This document shows positions 35,701 through 48,400 of a DNA stretch of 64,000 nucleotides, one piece after another (the stretch's first letter is position 1; every line of letters begins with the position of its first letter). Source of the DNA: Ornithodoros turicata (taxonomy: Eukaryota > Arthropoda > Arachnida > Ixodida > Argasidae); contig NC_088204.1 of the NCBI RefSeq assembly GCF_037126465.1, positions 79,111,807 to 79,175,806 of the forward strand, in the 5' to 3' direction. Below the pieces are notes generated by a model. It was not told the DNA's origin and searched no databases. It saw only the letters and a list, made by a program, of their open reading frames with translations. The position numbers and the translations under genes were made by a program.

Positions 35701-36465
35701 AAAAAAGGGTGGAGGGATTGCGTGCTACAAACGTGTCGTCACGTGGCATATTTTTTAATTTCACAGCATATAATTTTTTTTTTCAAAAAGGGGGATATCG
35801 TTTATTTCGCAAGGGTCAGCCTGACCGAAGGTCGTCTTGCTATTCCTTTTTTTTTTGCAACAAAAAAAGGGAAAGAAAAAGAAAGTACATTATGGGAGAT
35901 ACCTCAGTCGGATGTTTCCCATGACACTCTACATCTTTCCAATTGGCTCTCTAATATTACTGTATAACTCTTTAATTTAGCGACACGAAATTTTCGGGAA
36001 CCGAGTCCAGGGCACATATACGTATTCGCGCCCAGTAACATTTCGTGAAATCTAGATTCTAAAATTCGTGGCTTCGTTGGCCCACTGTTTGATATGCCTC
36101 ACATAGCCCTTACCATATTTAATTGTATTGTACACGCTTGTTCTATAAAACGCTTCGAATGCTTATATACTAGCGACCAAGTGTGAACAGAAAGTTTCCG
36201 ATTACATCACTGTTTTGTCAAAGTGTCAACTTTCGATCGAAAGTTTCGGGTGTTCTTAATACGAAGTTGGCGAAAATTAAGACCACGCGAACAATCACCG
36301 GTTTACACGTTACATTTTTTATACGTTACAACGTAATACTAATTAACACACATGCGTGTTCTTAATAACGTTGTCCCACTGTTTTGATCTATGCTCCAGT
36401 CTCTGCAACAAAAGATGTTTTCCAGATGATGCACAGGTGAAGGTTGGAGGATAGAAGAAGGGGCG
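29723..36465. other. intergenic region between ALG1 and the myosin gene
   Basis: No gene I can support in about 6.7 kb. It holds: diverged ~75-bp tandem units (29830-30215; GGCTATGTCAACC motif) with a SINE-2 tail piece at 30066-30118; a poly-T at 31201-31220; a TACTA/AATACGCTA tandem tract (34285-34425); a plus-strand 109-aa open frame (34450-34779) followed by AATAAA near 34946 with no family resemblance; a hairpin (35424-35482, TGCGTGGCGTATA and its complement); and poly-A/T tracts. The myosin promoter must lie in the last part, but no element can be pinned down. Confidence 0.5.
34285..34425 (+). repeat. minisatellite-like tandem repeat
   Basis: Alternating CTAAATACGCTATTA and CTACTATTATACACG units repeat several times with small variations. 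Confidence 0.8.
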
Positions 36466-39400
36466 ATGGCTTCTCCGACGCGTCCACCGGACACCCCCAC
36501 GGGGGCGGCCACCCCACCCGTCGAGGACTTCCAACCGGTCAGTTTGAAAATCCTCGTGGCCTTACAATCTACAGTGAACCACCAGCTCCGGTGGCGCAGC
36601 GGTAACGCGTGCGCTTGGAGACTGGGAGGTCCGCGGTTCGAATCCGCGGGCCGGCTGTGCCGTCTGGGGTTTTTCCGGGGTTTCCCTCAGATGTGTAATA
36701 GGCGTACGCCGGCACAGTTCCCCTGAAGTCGGCCCATGGACGCAGCTATCCTCCCCCCGAGCGGATTCCGCTCGGTCTTCCACTTCACCCTTTCCTCCTC
36801 TCCACCATCTTTCCCTTCCCGAGAAACATGCCGCCTAATCAGGCAGGCAGACCTCTCGGGTTCCTCCCAACGACACTCCTCCTCCTCCTCCTCCTCTACA
36901 GTGAACCCTCGTTATTATGACCATGGTCGTTCCCGAGAATTTTGGTCATAATGCGGGATTGTCATATTAACGGGAGGGGATTTGCAGAGGTTTCACTGCA
37001 TTTTTCCCAAGCAGTATGGTCGTAAAGCGGGCATGTCAGATTATCGGGGGTCATATTAACGAGGGTTCACTGTATACATGACGTGCGTTACAATCTATAT
37101 ATGACGTGTCTATTTCCAGGGTGACTTGGTGTGGTTCGACCCGGGTGTCGGATACAGTTTGCCCGGGGAAGTGGTGGAATTTTCCCGCCCTGCTCAGGTC
37201 GTCACTGTGCAGGCCATGGTGTCTGGAAAAGTACGTTCATTTTCTTCATCACCTTCGCATTAAATTTTTTTTACACCTTTTTCGGTGCAAATGTCTAGTG
37301 TTACACTTGCAGTGGGTTTCACACCATGCAGGAGGACGTTTTCTAAAACCCCCTCCCAAATGGTGTATGTTGTGCAAAACGCACCATTTCAAAGGGCACA
37401 TTTACGGAGTGATTTTTTTTTTCGGCTTAAACCCGATTCCGCCCGGTTATTCCCCCCCGAACTGACCTCCGACCAATTCGGGTTAAACCCGATTTCTCCC
37501 TGAATTAAGGTCACTATGAAATCCTCAAGTGACGTTTCAAGTGAAGACGAACAAAGTTCGCCACGTGTAATTAACACATGTAAGAATGGGTCACTTACGT
37601 TCCTAGCAATACACCCATTTGTGTCAACACTGTCTATGCCTTCGGGGATTACAGCTGGAAGGTCACGATTCCACCAAAAAACAAACGAGAAAAAGAAACA
37701 AAAGAGAGAGAGAGAGAGAGCTAAGGAAATGACTTAATAGACAAGAGGAGAAACAAGAACATCCGATAACACCCGAAGGCACAATTACCGCCCGCTTTCT
37801 CCCCGAATTACGGATTTAAAAATAGCGCCCGATTTTTACCCCCGAATCTGAGAAAGGCATTTAACCCGAAAAAGTCACTCCGAAAGTGTATTCCATTTGA
37901 AGCCCTGTTTTAGACAGGTGCCATGCAGACACCTTTTTCAGCATTGTTATTACAGCTTTCAGCTGTACCTGCGAAATAAAAAAAAGCTGTAATACTGTAT
38001 TATGCAAGGCAAATTGCGCACGTCGCAGATTGCTGTTGAATAGCTTGGTGAGAGCATTCGTGGTTCGTGTCCAAGATAAATGCTCATTTTTTTTTTTTTT
38101 TCAGCCTCAGTCTTTTACCATTCACAAACCACACACCGTAAAACGGCGTGAAGATCTCGGACCCAATGGCGTGCCAGACATGGTTCAGTTGGGGTGAGTT
38201 CGTTCTAGCAGTGCACGCACAATGCTCCATAAAGACATGGTTTTACTGAAATAAATACATGCGCAGATTTCAAGTTGCAAGCTAATACATGCTACGAATA
38301 TGCATATTTATGACTTTACGGACTGCAATCATGACTTTGTAGTCTTTTGTGACTTTGAAATTTTCCAAAGATGTGATCTTCAACATTGACGTTGGTTGGC
38401 TTAATTTATTTATTTATTTATTTATTTTATTTTGAGGGTACCCATCAACGACCGTGGGGTCTAACGGATGGTGCACCAAGACACAGGGAACACAATACAA
38501 AGCATAAAACAACAAACAGCAAATAATGAAATGTTAAGGGTTAAACAGTTCTCGCATTGCTGGTAGGAAGAGAAGATTTAAATGATGAGAATGAGAAAAA
38601 AAAGATGTCAATATCATAATTCTGGCAGAGAGTATTCATGGTGCGCTGCAAGCGAGATATAGGTGCACAGTAATGGGCCATATTTTCATGAAAAACAGGT
38701 TGGGATCGCAAGTTACGCAAGTTACTAATGGTTACCATATTACCGATAATCATGAAGAAGTGTCACAAAGTCAATAACAGAGGACAACAAACAAATGCGG
38801 AAACAAACACGTTATTTTTCCCTGAGTAAAGTTGACTGAACACTCTTTTCTGGTTGTGACCTTTTTGTGTGGATTTTTACAGGGACCTCAGTGAGGCATC
38901 CATGTTGTGGAATCTCAAGATACGCTACGACCACGAAAACATATATGTATGTACTCCGCGAATAGTTTCTAACAAAATTCGTTATAACGATAACTTTGCT
39001 GATGCGATCAAATTTAGCCTTCGCGGTGAGGCTGACCTCGTTGTAATCTCCTGTGTCTCTTAATTTGCATTAAAAATGTGTTATTGTTCGCTTTAAGTGA
39101 ATATATTTCTCGATGCTCTGCCGTAGCGAACGTATCTCTCTATCGAATTCGTTATAAGCGGGCTTCCCTTACACTGCCCGCTGTTTGCGCAGCAAACACC
39201 ACCTAATATACGATGCGTTTCATTTTGCAGACATACACAGGAAGCATCTTAGTAGCCGTGAATCCGTACAAGATGTTCGATATATACGGAGTCGACGTTG
39301 TGAAGAAATACGAAGGACAGATTCTGGGCACTTTACCACCGTGAGTTGACAACATTGTATCAGCTATGGATTATTTATTTACTGGATTGTTCCTTGGATT

Positions 39401-42400
39401 TTCAGTCATTTATTCGCCGTAAGCAGTGCCGCCTATAGCAAGATGAGCAAAGAGTTGGAAAACCAGGTTGTGGTCATCAGGTAAGATAAAAAGTAGTTAC
39501 TGTTTAAAAGAGAGAAGAAAAAAAAAGAGTGTTTCTGTTGTAACAAAAAGAGTTCTCGAAATATTGTGTTCAGGAAAAGCATACGAATGTAATTTAATAT
39601 ACTAATGTGGAATATAACGAAGTAATGGCACGTTTGATGTGCAACCTGAAATGCTACTGCGGTTCCCGCAACCACACATTGATGTAGCGATGTAGCGTAC
39701 GTCGATATAACGTGTCTTTATGACTTTCGAAAAGTTAACCTTTGTTAAAACGTAAAAATCCCGACCTTGGTATATTAACCTGTATAGACGCAATTCGATA
39801 TAACGAAGTTGTGGCACTTCCACTTGGTCTTGCTCCACGCCCCTAAACGGGACCCCCGTATTATTTCTCGGCAGTAGACACTCATCTTATACCGTGGGTA
39901 TAGAAACGATTTCAAATAATGAAGTAAATAAGCTACGTATACACGGAATTCGATATAACGGAGTATTGGTACAGTTGTTTGAATTGCTCTATATGAACCC
40001 AAGTGGGACCCCGTATATTACTTCTCGGCAGTAAACACAATACGTCACTCCTGTTGTCGTGGGCATCAAAACAATTCCAAATAATGCAATAAATAAGCTA
40101 TGTAAGCGGGATTCGATATAACGAATTTACTTGCACAGATGTCAAAAATTGCATAAATGACCGCAGGTAGAAATCAGTTATAAATAAAAGTAAACTTTTT
40201 TAAAACCCCTAGTTTGCAAAAAGGTTGAATCCCAAATTTAGAAACAAGGATGGAATGAAGGGCGATAAAATTAGTTTGAAGTACATATACACATGAACCG
40301 TGTTCATTTGTCATTTTCAGCGGCGAGAGCGGTGCAGGCAAGACAGAGAGTACAAAGCTCATTCTGCAGTACCTGGCTGCGGTGGATCGTTCGTCCAATA
40401 ACCTGGTCACAGAACAAATCCTCGAAGCCACACCTTTACTTGAGTCTTTCGGGAACGCCAAGACCCTTCGCAATGACAACTCTTCCCGTTTCGGGAAGTA
40501 CTTGGAAGTCTTCTTCAAAGAGTGGGTCCCTGTTCCTTCGCTCCAGCTAAACCGTTTTACCACCATCGCTAATGGTGTCTTTCTGTACATTCCAGCGGTG
40601 TCATAACAGGTGCCAATACCAAAAACTACCTACTGGAAAAATCTAGAATTGTGACTCAGGTAAGGACCTTCGTATAACGCACATACCTTTAATAGGAAGG
40701 GAGTTGCCTCAGGACAGAAGCCGCCGATATTTCGGACAGAGACTGTTCTTCTTCTGGGCACCGTCCTCATCATTGGCATGGTATTTAAAGGGTTAGGTGT
40801 GACGTGTTTAAAGGTTCATGCGAATTGTGGGTCAACAGCCCGGAGGGAAGAAAGGTCCGTACGGGTACGTCCGTTCACATAATCCCCTCCACACTTTAAC
40901 AAAGCAGCCATTCACTCCGGCCGTAGAAGCCCGTACGGAACCTTTCTTCCCTCCGGGCTGTTGACCCACAATTCGCATGAACCTTTAAACACGTCACACC
41001 TAACCCTTTAAATACCATGCCAATGATGAGGACGGTGCCCAGAAGAAGAACAGTCTCTGTTCGAAATATCGGCGGCTTCTGTCCTGAGGCAACTCCCTTC
41101 CTACATCTCTACCGGTTCGCTGGATTTCTACCCATCTACATACCTTTAATAGAGGGTTTTAGAGAATCGTACGCGGCACTCCGACTCCGACTCCGACTGC
41201 GTCTTGGGAGCGGCGGGATAAGGAGCCTATTTCGTTGTGTTTTTGCGCGACGGACGCCGCTCCATGCTGCTGCTACTCCGACTGCGCAGACGGGGAGGAG
41301 CAAGCTGGAGAAGATCACGTGACGATCCCGTCACGTTCTCGCCCGTACGGTCACGTGTCGGCGTTCCTCTCTCACGCCTCTTCATCGCGTATTCCCTGCA
41401 GCCCTGCAGCAGGAGCGGACAAAGCCTGCCGCCAAGGGAACGCCATCGTGTCCTCATATTGACGTCACTCATACGTATCCAAGCGCGGGAATTTCAAACC
41501 GTGCGGATTCCAATGATTTATAATGCTCGTAGTAATATTGATTATTTTGCTCGAGTTGGCGAAAAGCGAAGCAGGGATTGGACAAATCGGGGTACGCACT
41601 ACCCGTGGAAACGAACTTTAAGACAGATGTCGCCGCAGTTCCCTGTGAAGTCGGTCCAGCACGCACAATCTCCCCGAACAACATTCCGCCACACCGGCAG
41701 GCAGATCGCTCGGAAATGGCACGCCGCCGCCGCCAGCACCGAAACAAAAATATAAAAATTGGCGTTTGGAGAGCGAACAGTCCGCTTAAATTCAAATTTC
41801 GGTCTGTTTAGTTCTGTCTGAGTTCCAAGATGGCGTCAGGTATACGTACCTCCACTTAGTTACCCAAGCAGCACAACATCTTGGCCCAATATTGGACCAA
41901 TATTGGCAATGTCGGGCCAGTATTGCCAATATTGGGCCAATATTGGGAAAATATGTTGTGCTGCTTGGGTAGCGTCTGGTCTAGAGAAACGGGGCTGATC
42001 CCAATTCTCTCTGGTATCTCTCTGGTATCTCTCGACGGAGCAGACGTACCAGGCTTTCTGTGACACCGCACCTTTTTGCCAATAGGCGTCGGAAGAGCGG
42101 AACTACCACGTCTTCTACGAACTACTCGTAGGACTAGGAGCGCAGGAGAAAGAGAAATTCGGGTTACAGACAGCGGACAAATACTTTTACCTCAACCAGG
42201 TAAGGGTGTATAGTCATCAAGTAAGAGAACTGCCTACAGAAGGTAGACCTCTTTGCATCGCTAGAAACTCCTGCCAAGGAATGAGGGAAGGGACATGTCG
42301 CAGTTTTGCCAGACGACTTCGGAAAATCCCAGAGAGCTTAGTGCCGCTTTGAACCATGGGAACTTGCTGGTAACAAAGGAGGAGATAGGCCTCCAAGGCT

Positions 42401-45400
42401 GTTTCGGTTCCTTCTCTCTCGGCCGATTGTCCACGAGGAGTCAAGGTCAGCGAAAACGGAACTTCAAGGACAGTTCATTCCAGTAATCTCCCAGGATGCA
42501 ACGCGTGTGGAAGGACCACTGGGATTTTCTGAAATCGTCTATTAGCCTATGCAATGGAAAATGGCGCTAGATAACAGTTCGCTGGTACCAGTACTCGAGT
42601 GTACGAGTAAGGGCATCAAAGTGGCATATCGCTTCCAGCCTGGAAGTGTGGTATCGTGTACACGGGTGATGAACCCATTCCTCTCTTTCCCCATTTTTAC
42701 TCCCTTTCTCGTTTAAATACGTGACTTCATCCCTAGCCCATGTTCGGACCCTTGCGCGTAGGACTTCACTATTGCGTACATAGTGACAGTAAGTCCTTCA
42801 GATGAGAGTAACTCTTGTGTCCCTCCTCTCATTGTGCCTTGGAGACTCTTGTCGAAGATGAGTCGTAATTATTTTCTTCCGTGATCCCAAGGGTGGTTCA
42901 ATCGAGATTCCATGCAAGGATGACGCGGAAGACTTCCGCTGCTTGCTGTCCGCCATGCAAGTGCTGGGTTTCACTGCAGACGAGCAGGACGCCATCTTCA
43001 GGATTCTTGCCGCAGTCTTGCACATTGGCAACGTCTATTTTCATCGCAAGCCTGTGAGTAACCGCGATACTTGTAACATGGAGCATGCAGAGCGCAAGGT
43101 ATTTTTTTTAGTGCGACATATGACTTACTATAACCTTGAACATAGCTCGGTTACCCTCGTTTCCTTCTGGTCGCATGGGGGTACCATGGTACCATGGGGG
43201 TCGCATGGGGTCGTATGGGGGGGCATGGGAAAGGACAAGGGGAGGGCCGCATACCCCTCCCCCCGGATCTTCAAGGTGACTCGTAGAAATAGACCTCTAC
43301 CCGAGGAACGTCATCATGACGTTGGTAGACAGACTGAAACAGAAACAAATAGGAAAGGGAGGGCTGGTTTCCACGAATGGGCACTTGTTCGCTGCCTCTT
43401 ATTGAAAGAAAAGTAGGACCGAAGGTCGCGTCCCTTTCAGGGACCATCGTAATCCCCTCAAGACCGTGGGTTTCGGGCGCGACCTTGTTAGCCTCTAGCT
43501 TCGAGCGTATAGTTCAACTCTACCAAATTGGTGGCGCTGTCGAACTCTATGACGTCATTTGTTTACAAACAGGGAGAGGTGTATTGTTAACTCTTTATTC
43601 ATAGGATGTCATGACTTTTCTCAGATGTCATAATAATATGAACCTCTGAACACGCGCACAGTGTGCAGCGTCCGTCGCTAGGAAAAGAGGTTAGGGTGTT
43701 GTTGCACACTTTTCCCCCTTGAACTGGAAGCACTCCCCCTACTCCCCTGAAAAAAAAACCTTGGGAACGCTCATGTCTGGCCGCACAACTTTTGTGCGTG
43801 AACGTCGTGTTGCCATGGATATGTGACGCAGACTACAGGAGGCCTGCACGACGCCTCATAATGTGGACATATACTGCCGTCGCGGATTCCTAGAGCTTAT
43901 AATGCACCCTAAGGTGCCCTCTCTTTCCGCCATATTCTCTCTGGTATCCTTATAGAGCATAGAGCATAGAGCGTTTCAAAAGGTACTCCCTTCGGTTCTC
44001 GAAGCGCACACTAACGGCAGCACCTTTCCTTGCTGTTCCCTCCACTGAAAGGCATCTGGGTACCTTGAGGGGGGCGTTAGAATAAAGCGGATAAAGTCGC
44101 GATGTCGTCTCCTTCGGCTACTCCCCACAGACGATAAAAAAAAAAAAGAACATAAAAGAAACACAGAAGGCCTGTGGCTGCCCTTCTGGTTGATCGCGGC
44201 CTAGTTTCATCGACCATAGCCACAGGCATAGACATATGCCCGTCTATTTCGTCTAGTTCGTTGCCTAATTGGATGGTGCTGCTTTTGTTCGGATGATGAG
44301 TGCCACACATACATACACACAAGGAAGTCGATTATAGGTTATCCATAGGGGGTGACCTTTTCGGGTTAAACCCGATTCCACCCGGTTATTCACCCCCGAA
44401 CTGACCTGCGACGAATTCGGGTTAAACCCGATTTCTCCCCGAATTCCAGTCACTATGAAATCCTCAACTGACATTTCCACTGAAGACGAACAAAGGTCGC
44501 CACGTGTAACACATGTAAGAATGGCTCGCTTACGTTGCCAACAATCCACCCATGTGTGTCAACACTGTCTATGCCTTCGGGGATTACCGCTGGAAGGTCA
44601 CGATCCCGCAAAAAATAAAAAAATAAAAGGGAGAGAGAGATTAGGAAATGTCCTAATAGACAAGAGGGGAAACAAAAACACCCGATGCCAACCCGAAGGC
44701 ACAATTATCGCCCGATTTCTCCCCGAATTACAGATTTAAAAATAGCGCCCGATTTTTACCCCCCGAATCTGGGAAACACATTTAGCCCGAAAAAGTCACT
44801 CCCTAGTTATCCATAGCGATTTACGCAAAATACTTGGCGCAGTTGTGAGCATATTCAAAGTGTCAAAACCAGAAGTTTTCTAGGTGGTGAACGATACTTC
44901 AATGTCAAGCGAACGTTTGTGCAGTTAAAACACGGGCAAGAAGGCGTGGAAGTTGGAAGCGAAGCAGAAATACGCTGGGTGTCCCATTTGCTTCAGATTT
45001 CACCCGAGGGAATCCTCGATGCGTTAACCACTAAGGCGACGGTGAGTTGGACTTTTTTTTTAAAGGAACACCCGCAATCTGGTTGCTTTTAGGTTGCTAA
45101 TTTTGGTGGAAGTCGTACGAAAGAATCCTCGTAGAATGTAGCTTGGTACTGCGTTATAAAACGTATTACGAATTCTGGTTAACGAATGTTCGATATAACA
45201 ACATAACGAAAGCATCACTGACACTATGTACAGTCAAACTCCTTTACAACGAAACTCAGGGGACAGCAAAAAAAAATCGCAGTAAAGGTATTTTCGTTAA
45301 AAAGGATGTCCATTATTGGACCTATAGGCTCCAGCGGGACCGCAAAAAAAATTTGCTGTAGGGGTATTTTCGTTAAAAAGGTGTTCGCTATAAAGGAGTT

Positions 45401-48400
45401 TGACTGTATATTGCAACTCAAGTTCTTGCGTTTCACGAAGAGTACCGGATAGTATAAAAAAAAAGAATGCAAATACGACTTCGTTGTACCCAATATTCGT
45501 TTTATCCGAGTTCGGCATAACGATATCTGCCACGCTCTCTCTTTAAATGTTCTCTCTGTCGTTTACAGGAAGCACGAAATGAACGCATGGTGACAGCACT
45601 AAATATTGACCAAGCCCTGGACGCAAGGTATATACTGCTGCATTGTGTGACTCACATGATCACATGTGCCGTTGTACTCAAACTTTCTGCATGCTTCTTC
45701 ATGTTTCTCATAGGGACGCCGTAGCTAAGGCATTATATTCGAGCCTCTTTTCGTGGCTGGTAAGGCGAATAAACGAGATCGTGTGCCACGGACAACGCAA
45801 GACATCTCTCGCCATCCTGGACATTTTTGGCTTCGAGGACCTCAAGGACAACAGCTTGGAACAACTGTGTATTAACTACGCTAACGAGACATTGCAGCAT
45901 CACTTTAACAAACAGGTATGCCAAGAGTGCGCACGTTATATGATAGTTCAAGTGACGTATTAGTTTGTTACCTTTTTAGCTTATGTGCCTAGTTCTCTTG
46001 TCCTTATTTATGCGTCACCGCATGTCCTGGGGCCGTTAGTTCATTAACTGCCAGATTTCCTCACTGACTGTCACTACATGCATTTGCAGTTGTTGTTAGC
46101 CTTCCTTAGCTTTTTAATATATTGGTATGTGTGTTAGTTTTGGAAGTTCATTCTTTTGCCTCCAATCGAAGATGCCGAGGACGTTAGAGTCCGTCATCCA
46201 TCGCCTGTGACTCAACGTCCCGTTCGCAGCAGCGTTTCTTCATAAGATAGGTGTCGTTGGATCGCCCAACTGTTCAATTTGCGAAACTGTGGAGAATACG
46301 GAGCACGTGCTGGTCACCTGCTGACGCTTCGACTCTCGAACACTGAAGAACGCCCTTGTTAAACTTCACAACCGACGTTTTAGTGTTGAGAAGGTACTGG
46401 GGAGCTGGCCAAAGCAGCACCAACAACCTGCGCTGTGTGCCCTGGCGAACTACCTCAAGGACATACGTGCTGAAATAATCTTTGAAATCATTCAGTGCTT
46501 TCACACATCAATCGTCATGGAACAGCTGGTCGCAGCAGTGCGTCCTACATTTCCATTTTTTTCTTTCTACTTTTATTCTTTTTTTTTGTAGTTCATTTGC
46601 TGGTCGGAAGACTTGTTAGTCACTGCTCGCTCCCTCTTGTCAATCGTCACATCGTCAGTACAGACGAAAGCACTGAACGAATTTGTTTTGTTGGGATTGC
46701 AACATAGAGCTGAGGTGATAAATTTGTTGAACATGATTGCAATTGATGTGTTGAGGCTGGAACACATAGAAGGTACAAATACATACAAAGCCTCAAGTGC
46801 CTAGGAAATTAATGATGAAAGATGAAAGCCACTGAAAGGTTAGCCAGCTGTAGGACTCGAACCCACATCTTCTAGATTACCGGTTCAGGGCTCTTTCATC
46901 GTTAATTTCTTGGGCACTTGAGGCTTTGTATGTATTTGGCCCTTCTATGTGTTCCAGCCTCAGAACACCAAAGGACCATTTCCATATTCGCGTCGCCCCT
47001 GGCGACGGAATGTCGAACGTCGTGTCTTTCCCCCCAATAATGGTGACGCGCTTTTCGGAGTGGCACGTTGCGTGGGAAAGTAGCAAGAGAAGATTGGAAG
47101 AAGAATGCGGAAAGAGTGAAAGCGCGTTGTACTCATTACCAGACCTCAAACGTCCGCGTAACCTTGAAACCGATTATCTCCCCACAATGAACATGAGTAT
47201 CCACCAGGTGGGTCCATAGCGATGTTTTCCGCTCAACGATGGCGGACTGGAGGGCTGGGCATGCGCATACGCGTTGTCGGAAATGGTCCATTGCCATCCT
47301 ATTCAACAGATGCCGCTTGCGTCGATCGCGTCGTACGAATGTGTGTATGAGTGAGAAAACATGTAAGAGTGAAAGCGGGATGAGTGAGAGAGAGTGGTTG
47401 GTTTGTCCTTTCAGATAACGTACCCTTGGAAGTCGCTGCGGGGGTGTGTTAGCTTAGCTCAATTGGTAGAGCCCTGGACTGGTAATCCAGAACATGTGGG
47501 TTCGAGTCCTACAGCTGGCTGAACTTTTCAGCGACTTCCTTCTTTAGTGGTAAATTTGTTCGATTTGCCGTCCAGCAACGCGTCGACGTTTCATTCATTC
47601 ACGTTTAGGTATTCAAGTTGGAACAAGCGGAATATACGCGCGAGCGTCTGGAATGGCAGCCTTTACCGTTCACGGACAACCAGGCCGTGCTCGCCCTTCT
47701 CGCGAAGAAACCCCTGGGCATTCTACCGTTGCTGGACGACGAGTCCAACTTCCCGAGGGCCACCGACCTGTCCTTCCTGGAGAAGTGCCACTACAACCAC
47801 GCCCTGGACGAACTGTACTCCCGACCTCGCATGTCGTCCCTGGAGTTCGGCATCCGTCACTACGCTGGACAGGTGTGGTACACCGTCGACAGCTTCCTGG
47901 ACAAGAATCGCGACACTCTGCGAGCGGACGTGGTGGATCTGCTGGTGTCTTCGAAGCTTCAGGTCAGGATGGATGCGTTCGTGGTGTTTTTTTTTTGCGT
48001 CCTGATTGCGTTGTTGTGTCATCGGGTTGTCGTATTTGTACATCGGACCTATCCCGCTTATAACGATATTGCAGATAAACATATTTTATGTAGCTACGTG
48101 GAAATATCTCGTGCGGAAAAGAATCTGTGCATTGCATCCCGCTCAGACTGATGCTGCGTATAGCGAACACCTTGCAAAAGTGTCGGGCGTTGTCATTTTA
48201 AACTGAATGTCATTTTATTTCGAATAAATAAATCATGCAGTAGATGGCGACTAGCTTGTCGTGATTCGATTTCTTAGGACATCCCATACTGATGACGTCT
48301 GCCTAGGAGAGAGCTTAGAAAACGCGAAGCATGGCAGGCAGAACAGTCGTTTGTATTTGAACCTGCTCACCTTTGAGTACCTGACTTCGCTATATACCTT

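Noticed and set aside
36587..36660. tRNA gene candidate
   Set aside because: Followed by a family-specific body, a (TCC)n tail and a 13-bp target duplication; a SINE.
47445..47520. tRNA-Thr-like gene
   Set aside because: The A and B boxes and the anticodon arm are good, but the acceptor stem does not pair and the same flanks recur at 23640 and 9890, so it is a SINE head.
47547..48063. open frames overlapping myosin exon 14 in other frames
   Set aside because: Shadows of the real exon; only the frame joining exons 13 and 15 gives myosin sequence.
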